Below are positions 1 through 9,007 of a DNA stretch of 64,000 nucleotides, one piece after another. Each line of letters starts with the position of its first letter. The stretch's first letter is position 1. The position numbers and the translations under genes are program-made. Location: positions 5,423,003 to 5,487,002 of the forward strand of contig NZ_KB910518.1 in assembly GCF_000374185.1 (NCBI RefSeq), in the 5' to 3' direction. The notes under the pieces were generated by a model. That model was given only the letters and a program-made list of their open reading frames with translations, was not told where the DNA came from and did no database searches. This stretch comes from Paenibacillus sp. HW567. Lineage in GTDB: Bacteria > Bacillota > Bacilli > Paenibacillales > Paenibacillaceae.

Positions 1-171
1 CGGCAGTTTTGCCGTTGTTGGCGGGCGTATCGGCTGGCGCGGCTTCAGTAGCGGCAGTTTTGCCGTTGTTGGCGGGCGTACCCGGTCGGCGCGGGTGCAT
101 TAACGGCATTTCTACCATTGGTGCTGGGCGTATCGCCCAGCGCGGCTTCAGTAGCGGCATTTTTGCCGTAA
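1..171. repeat. 51-bp repeat array, left-edge copy (diverged subfamily)
   Basis: About three and a half units of a 51-bp repeat, truncated by the window edge. Each unit has a small inverted repeat of the form CGGCA-GTTT-TGCCG followed by a GC-rich linker (GGCGGGCGTATCGGCTGGCG type). Hairpin cores begin near 1, 52, 104 and 155, so the period is 51 with a single 52. The linker differs from those of the arrays at 47.2 and 60.4 kb, but period and hairpin are the same. It lies just beyond the mutY terminator. Confidence 0.8.
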
Positions 172-218
172 CAAAAAAGGTATCTCTTGCGCGGCCTATG
201 CGCTAAGAGATACCTTTG
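172..218 (-). terminator. Rho-independent terminator of acpS-mutY
   Basis: A 13-bp stem (AAAGGTATCTCTT paired with AAGAGATACCTTT) around a GC-rich loop. Read on the minus strand it is followed by a run of six T. It starts a few bases after the mutY stop codon. Confidence 0.85.
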
Positions 219-224
219 TCCCTG

Positions 225-1502
225 CTACGTAGCAGCCTGTTCGTCAAAGTAGCTGTTCAGCAGCTTCAAAAACACGTTCGGAAACGCATAGTTTGCCATT
301 TCCTCACGGTTGATCCACCTTACGGCTCCCCCGTCCCCGGGGTTTCCGCTTCCGTCCGCGAACAGCTCTATGGAGCTGTCAGCGGCGAACAAATCGGGCG
401 GAATATTGCCGCTACCGGCAGATTCCGCGTTGTAAGCCGCGCGCCCTTCCGCCGCCAGAGGCAGGCTGCCGGCGGCCTCTTCCCCGCAGCGGTAGACCTG
501 CAGGGTCCACACAATATGGCTGAACGTATGCTCCGCAGCCATCCAGTGCCCTTCAGGCCGGGCGGCAATCCCGGCCTGCCGCAGGGACCGGCGCAGCCGG
601 TCCTGCGCTGCGGCCTCCGGCGGCAGCGCCCCGGTCACGCCGCCCTCCGCAGGCGGCGCAGGCCAGTGCGGCAGCTCCCACATGCGGGCTAGAAGCCCGC
701 TGGATGGCCGCTGCCGGATGAGCACCCGGCCCGCGTGTGCGCCGCGGCCCTCCACCAGGGCCGCCAGCCGCTCCTCCGGGCGCGGCGGCTTGGCCTTGGT
801 CTTGACGGGCAGCGAGGTCTCGCAGCCCGCCAGCCGCGCGGCGCAGTGCTTCATCACCGGGCAGGGCAGGCAGCGCGGTGATTTCGGCGTGCAGACCAGC
901 GCGCCAAGCTCCATCAGCGCCTGATTGAAATGCGAGGCCTCTCCCTCCGGGATCAGTTCTGCCGCCAGGCGCTCCATTTTCACGCGGGTAGGCCCCTTGG
1001 CGATATCGTCCTCGATCAGGAAATACCGGGACAGCACCCGCATGACATTGCCGTCCACCGCAGGCTCAGGCCGGTTGAAGGCAATGCTGAGAATCGCCCC
1101 TGCCGTATAGGGGCCAACACCCTTGAGGCCAAACACGGCATCGCGGTCATCCGGCACTTGCCCGCCGTATTGCTCCTTCACCTGCCGCGCTGCATGCTGC
1201 AAGTTCCTGGCGCGGGAGTAGTACCCCAGCCCCTCCCAGCACTTCAGTACCTCCTCCTCCGGCGCATCAGCAAGGGATTCCACCGTAGGGAAACGCTCGA
1301 TAAAACGGTTGAAGTAAGGAATCACCGTATCCACTCTCGTCTGCTGCAGCATGATTTCTGATATCCAGATGTAGTATGGATTGCGGTGGCGCCGCCAAGG
1401 CAAATCCCGTTTCTGTCCTTGATACCATTCCAGCAGATAGCGGCTGAAATACAACTTGGGTTCCTGCTGCGCCTGCTCCTGCTGCTGATTCGTTGTCATC
1501 AT
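225..1502 (-). CDS. mutY: A/G-specific adenine DNA glycosylase MutY
   Basis: Cytoplasmic base-excision repair enzyme that removes adenine mispaired with 8-oxoguanine. In 425 residues it shows the catalytic Glu in SEIMLQQT (48-55), a helix-hairpin-helix segment GLKGVGPYTAG (from 125), the catalytic Asp in PAVDGN (Asp150) and the 4Fe-4S cysteines 204, 211, 214 and 220 in the usual C-x6-C-x2-C-x5-C spacing. The C-terminal NUDIX-like recognition domain carries a low-complexity insert of about 40 residues, making the protein longer than is usual for Bacillales. It follows acpS with a 4-base overlap, so the two are probably translationally coupled. The start is preceded by AAGGAG. Confidence 0.96.
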   Translation of the reverse strand: MMTTNQQQEQAQQEPKLYFSRYLLEWYQGQKRDLPWRRHRNPYYIWISEIMLQQTRVDTVIPYFNRFIERFPTVESLADAPEEEVLKCWEGLGYYSRARNLQHAARQVKEQYGGQVPDDRDAVFGLKGVGPYTAGAILSIAFNRPEPAVDGNVMRVLSRYFLIEDDIAKGPTRVKMERLAAELIPEGEASHFNQALMELGALVCTPKSPRCLPCPVMKHCAARLAGCETSLPVKTKAKPPRPEERLAALVEGRGAHAGRVLIRQRPSSGLLARMWELPHWPAPPAEGGVTGALPPEAAAQDRLRRSLRQAGIAARPEGHWMAAEHTFSHIVWTLQVYRCGEEAAGSLPLAAEGRAAYNAESAGSGNIPPDLFAADSSIELFADGSGNPGDGGAVRWINREEMANYAFPNVFLKLLNSYFDEQAAT

Positions 1503-1909
1503 TCTTCTCCTTGCCTCCGATTGATTTGTTCCACCACAGCAAACGCCGAGGCCAAATCACGGCTGTGTGTAATCGTAAGATGAATCGTATATTCCCGCTC
1601 CGCCAGATGAAGCCGGTGCCAAGCCTGTTCCGAGAGTGCTGCTACAGGCTTGCCGTGCGCATCAGGCAGAATTTCGATATCCAGAAACCCCACCTCTGCG
1701 CCGATGCCGCAGCCAAACGCCTTCACCACCGCTTCCTTGGCCGAGAACCGTCCGGCGATGAATTCCGCCGAATTCCCGCCCCGCTGCTCAGCCAGTACAA
1801 GCTCCTGCTCTGTAAGAATGCGGGAGATAAATTTGGAGCCAGCCCCCCGGCTAGCTATATTTTTAATCCGCTGAATTTCCAGCACATCATGTCCGATTCC
1901 GTAAATCAA
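1499..1909 (-). CDS. acpS: Holo-[acyl-carrier-protein] synthase AcpS
   Basis: Transfers the 4'-phosphopantetheine arm from CoA to the serine of acyl carrier protein in fatty acid synthesis. Motifs are the N-terminal IYGIGHDVLEI with the Mg-binding Asp8 and GRFSAKEAVVKAFG with Glu59. I choose the TTG at 1909 as start: it gives the family's typical MIYGIGHDV N-terminus and 136 residues, and AGGAG lies 10 bases upstream. An ATG at 1927 in the same frame lacks a ribosome binding site. It is the first gene of an acpS-mutY unit. Confidence 0.93.
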   Translation of the reverse strand: MIYGIGHDVLEIQRIKNIASRGAGSKFISRILTEQELVLAEQRGGNSAEFIAGRFSAKEAVVKAFGCGIGAEVGFLDIEILPDAHGKPVAALSEQAWHRLHLAEREYTIHLTITHSRDLASAFAVVEQINRRQGEE

Positions 1910-2149
1910 AAATCCCACGCTCCTCATGGACGTGCAGTCGTTAACCGCTATAATATACCTTCTATCCTTAACGGGGGTAGTGATGGTATGATCTTCCTGA
2001 ATGCTCTTTACAAAGATAGCCAATATTCACGGTTTGTAAATGCTATAGATGATAGTCTTAGCGCGTTCTTTCTGCTATCTTAGAAGAAAAAACCGCCAAA
2101 GTCTATTCCGGTCCTAATCTTATATTTTGACAAAAAGGGAGATTACCCT

Positions 2150-2968
2150 ATGACCCGTAATTTTGAATTGCCTGCCGGAGAGGACACCCTCCTCCGCTGC
2201 TCCCATTTCCCTGCCCAAAGCGCAGCCAAGAGCCTTATTGTTATTGCACACGGATACAAGGGCTTTAAGGACTGGGGCATGTTCCCTTACGCCGCCGCTG
2301 CGCTGAGCCGTGAGCATGAGGTGATCAGCTTCAACTTCTCCCATGGCGGGATCGGCGAGGACCCGCAGAATTTCACTGAGCTTGAGAAATTCGCCCGCAA
2401 TACCGCCCAGCGCGAGATCAAGGATATGGAGATTCTGCTCTCCTATCTCAGCCAGCACCACAAGTTCGGAAGTCTGCCGGTATTCCTGCTGGGACACAGT
2501 CTGGGGGGCGGTATCAGCCTGGTGTACGCCCTGGACCATCCGGATGAAATTGCCGGTGTCATCTCCTGGAACGGTGTAACCAATCTTGATTTGCTCACGG
2601 AGGATCAGAAGCAAGAAATGAGAGAAGCGGGCCGGACACATGTGCTCAATGGGCGGACAGGCCAGCAGATGCCACTGGATGCCGTAATCATGGAGGATCT
2701 GGAGCAGCAGGCAGAGCGGTACAATATCCTGGAGCGGATGAAGCAGGCCAGCTTCCCGGCCGTTCTGATTCAAGGAAGCGAGGACGGCGAGAAGCTGCAG
2801 CGCGGATCGGAGCAGCTCGTCAGGCTCCGCCCGGACATCGGCTGGGTGAGAGTACCGGGCGGCAATCACACCTTTGGCACCGTCCATCCTTTTGCCGGAG
2901 CTACCCCACAACTGGAGCAGGCGATAGCCGCTACCGAAGAGTTCATTAACAACATCTTAGCCGGGTAA
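2150..2968 (+). CDS. Alpha/beta-hydrolase family protein
   Basis: A 272-residue cytoplasmic hydrolase of the dienelactone-hydrolase/serine-esterase type. The oxyanion region IAHGYKGFKDWG is near 32-43, the nucleophile elbow GHSLGG has Ser117, an acidic residue lies in QGSEDGE near 213 and the catalytic His is in GGNHTFG near 241. There is no signal peptide. The start follows AAGGGAG. It stands alone, convergent with nadE, and shares a terminator with it. The substrate cannot be read from sequence. Confidence 0.88.
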   Translation: MTRNFELPAGEDTLLRCSHFPAQSAAKSLIVIAHGYKGFKDWGMFPYAAAALSREHEVISFNFSHGGIGEDPQNFTELEKFARNTAQREIKDMEILLSYLSQHHKFGSLPVFLLGHSLGGGISLVYALDHPDEIAGVISWNGVTNLDLLTEDQKQEMREAGRTHVLNGRTGQQMPLDAVIMEDLEQQAERYNILERMKQASFPAVLIQGSEDGEKLQRGSEQLVRLRPDIGWVRVPGGNHTFGTVHPFAGATPQLEQAIAATEEFINNILAG

Positions 2969-2986
2969 CCGTCTCACAATTATAGA

Positions 2987-3036
2987 GAACCGCCGCAAAG
3001 TCTGCGAAGAATCACAGCTTCCCCGGCGGTTCTTTT
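2987..3036. terminator. Terminator between hydrolase gene and nadE
   Basis: Inverted repeat GAACCGCCG / CGGCGGTTC with a long loop, followed on the plus strand by TTTTG. It lies between two convergent genes and may serve both. Confidence 0.7.
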
Positions 3037-3047
3037 GTCACAAGCCT

Positions 3048-3857
3048 TTAGATGCCTGGAATCGCATTCCGCTTATGCGCGGTTCTCCGGTAGAAGCCTT
3101 CCAGCTTCTCCGCCACTTCGGGGCTGACCGGCTTGCCCTCCAGATAATCACTGTTGTCATCATAAGTCACGCCCAGCTCGGTCTCATCCGTCTGTCCCGG
3201 CCAGAGGCCTGCCGTCGGCGCTTTGGTCACAATATCCGCAGGTACTCCAAGAAATTCAGCCAACTGGCGCACCTGACGTTTGTTCAGGGAGCTAAGCGGC
3301 GTAATATCCACTGCACCATCCCCCCACTTGGTATAGAAACCGGTTATAGCTTCGGAAGCATGGTCTGTTCCCACTACCAGCAGGTTATTCTCGAAGGCAA
3401 GCGCATATTGCATGACCATGCGGGTTCTCGCTTTTACATTGCCTTTGCCTTGATGTGTCAGGTGACGGTATTGCCCCAGCGATTTCAGGCTATGCTCGAC
3501 TTCCAGCGCAATTTCGTTAACAGTATCCTCAATATTAGTCTCCACCGTATGGGCCAGCTTGAAGGCCTCAGCCACTGCATAACTGTGCCCGATATCCTCC
3601 TGAACACCATAAGGCTGGAAGACGCCAAGCGTGATATACTCCTTGCCTTCCCCGGCGGTAAGCTCATCCGTCGCCTGCTTGCACAGTCCTGCGGCCACCG
3701 CGCTGTCCACCCCGCCGCTAATGGCGATCAGCAGTCCTTTTGCCCCGGATTCCAGCACATACGCTTTCAAGAAATCCACACGTTTCCGCACCTCTGCCTC
3801 CACCGTAATGGACGGCTTTACCCCAAGGGCGGCTATAATCTCTGCCTGCATACTCAT
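3048..3857 (-). CDS. nadE: Ammonia-dependent NAD synthetase NadE
   Basis: Catalyses the last step of NAD synthesis: ATP-dependent amidation of deamido-NAD. The PP-loop SGGVDS is at 47-52. Other conserved stretches are GTDHASEAITGFYTKWGDG and the C-terminal PTAGLWPGQTDE. There is no glutaminase domain, so this is the ammonia-using form of about 270 residues (269 here). I start at the ATG at 3857, after GGGGTG; the frame is open 10 codons further upstream, which would add a non-family N-terminus. Confidence 0.95.
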   Translation of the reverse strand: MSMQAEIIAALGVKPSITVEAEVRKRVDFLKAYVLESGAKGLLIAISGGVDSAVAAGLCKQATDELTAGEGKEYITLGVFQPYGVQEDIGHSYAVAEAFKLAHTVETNIEDTVNEIALEVEHSLKSLGQYRHLTHQGKGNVKARTRMVMQYALAFENNLLVVGTDHASEAITGFYTKWGDGAVDITPLSSLNKRQVRQLAEFLGVPADIVTKAPTAGLWPGQTDETELGVTYDDNSDYLEGKPVSPEVAEKLEGFYRRTAHKRNAIPGI

Positions 3858-3953
3858 CAAGACACCCCGTTTCGTCGTCTTCAACAAAAACCAAAAAATC
3901 CCGCAGACCGCCGGACTTCCGGTTGCCTGCGAGACCTATGATACCCAATTATT

Positions 3954-4388
3954 TTATTGGCACAGACGGTTGAATACATCCTTCAGCTCAGCGGCAATTT
4001 CGGCAGCCGAACGGTCTTCTACCCCATGACGTTCGATGAAATGAACGAGCTCCCCATCCTTCATCAGAGCGATGGAAGGCGAAGAAGGCGGATATGGAGC
4101 AAAGTATTCGCGCGCTTTGGCGGTGGCTTCCTTCTCCTGTCCGGCGAATACAGTGAACAAGTGATCCGGCAGAATTTCATTTTGCAGCGCCTGGGCTACA
4201 CCGGGACGGCATTGACCGGCAGCACACCCGCAGACGGAATTAATGACAACAAGTGAAGTTCCCTTGGCGGCGGGAAAAGCGGCTTCCACCTCTTCTGGAG
4301 TCAACAGCTCCTGAAACCCGATGCTTGTCAGATCATCACGCATTGGCTGAATAGAATCTTTCATATATTGGTTGAATGACATGGACAT
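3954..4388 (-). CDS. Bacilliredoxin BrxA/BrxB (YphP/YqiW family)
   Basis: Thioredoxin-fold disulfide reductase that removes bacillithiol from oxidised proteins. The 144 residues contain the family CGC active site (NSVCGCAAG, Cys53 and Cys55) and the conserved GVEDRSAAEIAAELKDVF stretch near the C-terminus. The ATG at 4388 is preceded by AAAGGAGAG at good spacing; an upstream GTG overlaps that site and is unlikely. Together with ytxJ at 58.2 kb it implies that the organism makes bacillithiol. Confidence 0.93.
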   Translation of the reverse strand: MSMSFNQYMKDSIQPMRDDLTSIGFQELLTPEEVEAAFPAAKGTSLVVINSVCGCAAGQCRPGVAQALQNEILPDHLFTVFAGQEKEATAKAREYFAPYPPSSPSIALMKDGELVHFIERHGVEDRSAAEIAAELKDVFNRLCQ

Positions 4389-4507
4389 TCTTGGCACTCT
4401 CCTTTAATCCATTAAATTTTACTAACTTTATTATACATACATACTCTGTGAAAGCAAACTAAAAGACCCGTCCCTCCTGCATAACACAGGAGCCTGTGCA
4501 TATGTCT

Positions 4508-6229
4508 TTATTCCTTGGCAGCCGCGGCATCCAGCCTGTATTCCTGCCCGTATGGCAACGATACGGTGAACGCCGTGCCGGCCCCTTCCCGGGAATCCAC
4601 CGTAATTGTGCCATAATGCCGTTCGGCGATACTCAGGCACAGCGGCAATCCAAGGCCCGTTCCCTGGCTTTTTGTAGTAAAAAAAGGCACAAACAGCTTG
4701 TCAAGCTGACTCTGCGGAATGCCGCTTCCCGTATCCCGTATAATCAGCTCTGCCCGGTCCGCGCTTATCTGTGTCTCCAGAACCAGCACTCCCTTAGCCT
4801 CCATCGCCTCCATGCCGTTGCGGGCCAAATTGAGAATGAGCTGCTTAATCTCTCTCTTATTTAACTGGAGCAGCGGCAGCGACGGGCATAATCTCAGCTC
4901 CACGCTTTGGCCGCGAAGGTTGGCGTCTGCCCAGAGGAGCGGAGTAAGCTCTTCTATTATATGATGGAGCTGCACAGTCTCCTTGTCCGAGATCCGGCTC
5001 TGCGCCAATGATAGAAAATCATTGATGATACCGTTGGCCCGGTCCAGCTCCTCCATCACAATCTGATAATAGGAGTCCAGCTCTCCGGGGCTTTTCTCCC
5101 GCATAAGCTGCAGAAATCCGCGCACAACCGCCATCGGGTTGCGGATTTCGTGGGTAATTCCAGCCGCCATCTGCCCGACCAGGGTTAGCCGTTCCACGTG
5201 GTCCAGCTCGCTGCGGAGCTTCTCCTCATCGGTCAAATCCTGGACAATCATCACACTTCCGCCTGACCCTCCACCGATTCCATGCTGCAGAGGAGCAGAG
5301 AACACATGATAGGTTCTTGAATCATAAATAATCTTCTCACTGTACCGTTGTTGTTTATTGGAGGTCTCCGAGAGACGCCGTATCGTATCGTCCATTGGAT
5401 GGCGGATCAACTGGCTGGCCGGCCGGTCAATAATCGCCTCTCTGGTGATCTGAGGAATGTGGAACCGGATCAGGTTCAGCATACATTCATTAAGGTCTGT
5501 CACATAACCGTTATCATCAAGTGTCATTATATTAAGCGGCACCACATTAGTGATCTGCTGCAGCTTCTCCGATTCCCGCTCAAATTTCTCTGAGATTCCC
5601 TTGAGCTGTTCCTTGAACTGCAGCCTATCCCAAGCGGTTTCTATAAAATATACAAAGCTCCCTCCCAGAATGACCGCGAGCAGGAAATATATGCTGAGCA
5701 GAAGCATTTCACTGGAGTAGGCTTCGGACAGGCTCCTGCCGTATATTTTGGGTGCAAGCACAATAAACAGCATGCTCGGGAACAGAACACTCCATAACAT
5801 GCCGATCTTCTCCATCAGTGTGCCCTTCTTAAAAGATTTGGCGATCGCGAACAATAGCGGATAGAACAGCACTCCTGTATTCAGCACCAGATGGGTGGTT
5901 CCGGGCGGCTCGGAAAATAAGGCGGTACAGAGCAGAAAAAAACCAGCCAGGCTGATCCCCGAGCGGAAGCCTGCGTACAAAATGCCGATATAGGCCGGTA
6001 AAATCGCTAAATTCAGATAAACGGCCCCAAACAGGGTTGTGGACAGAATCATGCAGAACACAATGCTAATCGCACAGCAGATAATCAAAAAAGACTGGTC
6101 GTCCGGGAACCTGTGTTTCCTGCGGACAATGTGGCTCTGATCCAGCCACCATTGAAACATGAACAAAAAGGAGCACGCCGCCGAGATTTGCAATAAAATA
6201 TCCTTTACAGCATAAATAATTGCAATCAC
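4508..6229 (-). CDS. Membrane sensor histidine kinase with PAS domain (sporulation-kinase-like)
   Basis: A 573-residue kinase. The first 200 residues hold about six hydrophobic segments with little extracellular loop, resembling the LytS/KinB-type 5TM sensor. A PAS-like domain follows (about 225-335), then a HisKA domain with phospho-acceptor His360 in ITHEIRNPMAVVRGFL, and an HATPase domain with the N box (NLARNGMEA), DTGSGI and GTGLGL. The MAAGITHEIRNP signature is common in sporulation kinases that feed the Spo0F phosphorelay. No response regulator is adjacent, which fits an orphan phosphorelay kinase (inference). The start is uncertain: the GTG at 6229 overlaps its own GAGGAG, so initiation may be slightly downstream. 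Confidence 0.87.
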   Translation of the reverse strand: MIAIIYAVKDILLQISAACSFLFMFQWWLDQSHIVRRKHRFPDDQSFLIICCAISIVFCMILSTTLFGAVYLNLAILPAYIGILYAGFRSGISLAGFFLLCTALFSEPPGTTHLVLNTGVLFYPLLFAIAKSFKKGTLMEKIGMLWSVLFPSMLFIVLAPKIYGRSLSEAYSSEMLLLSIYFLLAVILGGSFVYFIETAWDRLQFKEQLKGISEKFERESEKLQQITNVVPLNIMTLDDNGYVTDLNECMLNLIRFHIPQITREAIIDRPASQLIRHPMDDTIRRLSETSNKQQRYSEKIIYDSRTYHVFSAPLQHGIGGGSGGSVMIVQDLTDEEKLRSELDHVERLTLVGQMAAGITHEIRNPMAVVRGFLQLMREKSPGELDSYYQIVMEELDRANGIINDFLSLAQSRISDKETVQLHHIIEELTPLLWADANLRGQSVELRLCPSLPLLQLNKREIKQLILNLARNGMEAMEAKGVLVLETQISADRAELIIRDTGSGIPQSQLDKLFVPFFTTKSQGTGLGLPLCLSIAERHYGTITVDSREGAGTAFTVSLPYGQEYRLDAAAAKE

Positions 6230-6399
6230 TCCTCAAATTGGACAAATTACCCTATTCTCTTAAATTAAAACATACCCGCGCTTTCCTGACAATGTAAAAC
6301 ACCGCCCCCCAGCCCTGGCCCATCCGCTGCCGGAATGGTATGATGCGGTTAGAGAAGCACCGATTTTCACAGTGCCTTAACATGTAAAGGAGCATATTC

Positions 6400-7668
6400 A
6401 TGAGCAACTACGATGTGATCATCATTGGAGGGGGGCCCTCCGGCCTGATGGCCAGTATCGCCGCCGCCGAGCGCGGAGCAGCCGTTCTGCTGGTGGATAA
6501 AGGGGCCAAGCTGGGCCGGAAGCTGGGCATATCCGGCGGCGGCCGCTGCAATGTGACCAACGTCAAGGAAACCTCCGAGCTGATCGCCCATATTCCCGGC
6601 AACGGCCGCTTTTTGTACAGCGCGTTTGATCACTTTAACAATCTCGATATTATTAATTTCTTCGAGGAGCTTGGCATTGCCTTGAAAGAAGAAGACAACG
6701 GCCGAATGTTCCCCGTCTCCGATAAGGCTTCAAGCGTCGTCTCCGCACTCGTAAGTAAAGTTCGCAGTCTCGGTGTGCAGATCATAACGGATAGTCCGGT
6801 GCAGGAAGTGCTGTACGGGGATGGACGGGTGGAAGGCGTTCTTTTGTCCTCTGGTAAAAAGCTGACCGCAGGCGCTGCTGTAATCGCCACCGGCGGCAAA
6901 TCCGTGCCGCAGACCGGCTCTACAGGAGATGGATATCCGTGGGCCATTGCCGCAGGGCATACCATCACCGAGCTTTTCCCTACGGAGGTCCCCATTGTCT
7001 CCCGGGAGGAATGGATCAAGGCGGGGGAGCTCCAGGGCCTCTCTCTACGCGATGTCACGCTTACGGTCTGGAATCCCAAGGGCAAGAAGGTAATTTCGCA
7101 CCGGGGCGACATGATTTTCACCCATTTTGGCCTGTCTGGGCCAATTGCGCTGCGTTGCAGCCAATTTCTGCGCCAGGTTCAGCGCAAAACAGGGACAGAC
7201 ACCGTAGAACTCTCCATCGACCTGTTCCCTGATCTCAATCAGCAGGAGGTGGAGTCACAGTTGCAGGGCAAGCTGGATCTGGAGCCGAAGAAAGCGATCC
7301 GCAATTCGCTGAAGGGGCTGCTCCCGGAGCGCCTGATTCCGCTGCTGCTGGACAAAGCAGGGCTGAGCGGCGATACCACCGGCCATCAGTTGCCCAGAAG
7401 CGGGCAACAGGCGATAGCGGCTCTGCTGAAGCGGATGCCTGTTCATGTGCACGGTACACGCTCCCTGGCAGAAGCTTTTGTTACCGGCGGGGGCGTCAAT
7501 CTAAAGGAGATTGATCCCAAAACGATGGAATCGAAGCTGATGCAGGGGCTCTATTTCTGCGGCGAGGTGCTCGATATTCATGGGTATACCGGAGGCTACA
7601 ATATTACCGCCGCCTTCTCCACGGGATACACCGCAGGCAAACATGCGGCATTGCAGCGGGATCAATAA
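6400..7668 (+). CDS. NAD(P)/FAD-dependent oxidoreductase, YtfP/YhiN (HI0933) family
   Basis: A 422-residue flavoprotein of the HI0933/BaiN family. The N-terminal dinucleotide fold has GGGPSGLMAS (about 10-19). The family signature SGGGRCNVTN is near 46-55, followed by GNGRFLYSAF. The C-terminal FAD-binding stretch is GLYFCGEVLDIHGYTGG with NITAAFSTG. A GGGVNLKEID segment is also typical. The physiological substrate is unknown for this branch. It is a single gene with AAAGGAG upstream and its own terminator. Confidence 0.9.
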   Translation: MSNYDVIIIGGGPSGLMASIAAAERGAAVLLVDKGAKLGRKLGISGGGRCNVTNVKETSELIAHIPGNGRFLYSAFDHFNNLDIINFFEELGIALKEEDNGRMFPVSDKASSVVSALVSKVRSLGVQIITDSPVQEVLYGDGRVEGVLLSSGKKLTAGAAVIATGGKSVPQTGSTGDGYPWAIAAGHTITELFPTEVPIVSREEWIKAGELQGLSLRDVTLTVWNPKGKKVISHRGDMIFTHFGLSGPIALRCSQFLRQVQRKTGTDTVELSIDLFPDLNQQEVESQLQGKLDLEPKKAIRNSLKGLLPERLIPLLLDKAGLSGDTTGHQLPRSGQQAIAALLKRMPVHVHGTRSLAEAFVTGGGVNLKEIDPKTMESKLMQGLYFCGEVLDIHGYTGGYNITAAFSTGYTAGKHAALQRDQ

Positions 7669-7710
7669 GGAACCGCCAGTACTTCGGGCAAGTTCATAAT
7701 AATAGTAAAG

Positions 7711-7747
7711 AAGCCAGCCCCCAATACAACCGGAGGATGGCTTTTTT
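7711..7747 (+). terminator. Terminator after the YtfP-like gene
   Basis: Stem AAGCCAgCC / GGAtGGCTT with one mismatch, followed by six T on the plus strand. It lies between convergent genes. Confidence 0.75.
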
Positions 7748-7756
7748 AACAGGGAA

Positions 7757-9007
7757 TTATTTAGCAAAACGAAATGCGCTGAACATGCTGGCAATCATAT
7801 ATCCGGCCACACCGCCGATAGGGATAAACAGCACAAGCCCCCACCAGCCATACAGCGGCAGGCAGACAGCCGCCGAGCACAGCAGGGCAAACGGCATCAG
7901 CATGATCGGCAGCGCCTTCGAGCCGGCCTCCGCCTTCTGCTGCTTGGTAAACGGCAGAATTCCGATGTAATCATCCCCGGAGAACAGCAGCCAGAAGGAT
8001 GACAGCCAGTAAGACATTAACGCGATCAGCAGCGCGAAGATCAGCCATTTCAGCACGGAAGGCACGATCAATACCGCTACAAGCCCCACTCCGGTAAACT
8101 GAAGGTACAGCTTGAAATGTGCCGGATTCCGCAGCAGCGCTTTGATTGCCGCCGCCGTGAACCGGCTCTCCGGCTGCTTGGATTTCAGCAGCGGCTGCGA
8201 CTTGCGGAAGATCCACGGCTTATGCCGTGTAGGGCGCGGCTTGTCCAGAACACCACGCAGCATGAGGGCGGCAATTCTCATCCGCTGCTTATAATCCTCG
8301 CGCACATCATTCATGAACGTGCCGCGCAGCCCTAGCCGGCAGCGGATGGCCCAGGCCGCCACTGCCGCAAATGCGGCGGTGGTCAGCAGCAGAAGCAGCG
8401 GGCGGTCCTTCCAATACAGCGCAGCCCGGATATAGATGGCACAGGGCACGGTCACCGCCGGAATCAGCCACAGCCAGCGGCGGAACCCTTGACGCTGGAC
8501 CTTGACGATATGCCCCAGCAGCTTGACGCACCAGCTACAGGCAATGGTCATGGCGAGCAGCGCCCAGGCTGCTCCCGGGCTGACTCCGTAGCCCCGGACA
8601 ATAAAGGGCAGCAGTATGACATACACAGCAGCTATCTTCAGCGCTGTGACTATGAGGCTGTAGACCATTCCACGCAGCACAATCGTCCTGATCCAGTCGA
8701 CCCGTTGCCTGAGGAACAGCAGATCGCCCTCCTGCAGCAGCAGAACCATCCCTCCCGTTGCCACAAGAATAGCCAGCAGGACCGGAAGCAGCATGAAGGG
8801 CAGAGCTGTCACCCAAGAAGGCAGAGCATGATTCCATAACCCGTAATAAAACCGTCCGCCCAGCAGCCCCCCGGGAATAATAATATACAGCAGCACCGTC
8901 CAGTCTGCCGCCGTGCGGATAATTGCCCACTGCTCACGCCAGTGGGAGGTCAGCCGCCGCCGAAACAATTTCTGTGCCGTAGGAAAAGCAAATGAATCCC
9001 TGCTCAT
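7757..9007 (-). CDS. ecsB: ABC transporter permease EcsB
   Basis: Integral membrane partner of EcsA, 416 residues, with several clustered hydrophobic segments (about 45-130, 155-200 and 290-410) and a basic N-terminus (SFAFPTAQKLFRRRLTSHWREQW) typical of EcsB. In Bacillus the EcsAB exporter affects regulated membrane proteolysis, secretion and competence; its substrate is not established. The ATG at 9007 overlaps the ecsA stop in an ATGA, indicating translational coupling; the frame is open further upstream, but only inside ecsA. Confidence 0.9.
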   Translation of the reverse strand: MSRDSFAFPTAQKLFRRRLTSHWREQWAIIRTAADWTVLLYIIIPGGLLGGRFYYGLWNHALPSWVTALPFMLLPVLLAILVATGGMVLLLQEGDLLFLRQRVDWIRTIVLRGMVYSLIVTALKIAAVYVILLPFIVRGYGVSPGAAWALLAMTIACSWCVKLLGHIVKVQRQGFRRWLWLIPAVTVPCAIYIRAALYWKDRPLLLLLTTAAFAAVAAWAIRCRLGLRGTFMNDVREDYKQRMRIAALMLRGVLDKPRPTRHKPWIFRKSQPLLKSKQPESRFTAAAIKALLRNPAHFKLYLQFTGVGLVAVLIVPSVLKWLIFALLIALMSYWLSSFWLLFSGDDYIGILPFTKQQKAEAGSKALPIMLMPFALLCSAAVCLPLYGWWGLVLFIPIGGVAGYMIASMFSAFRFAK

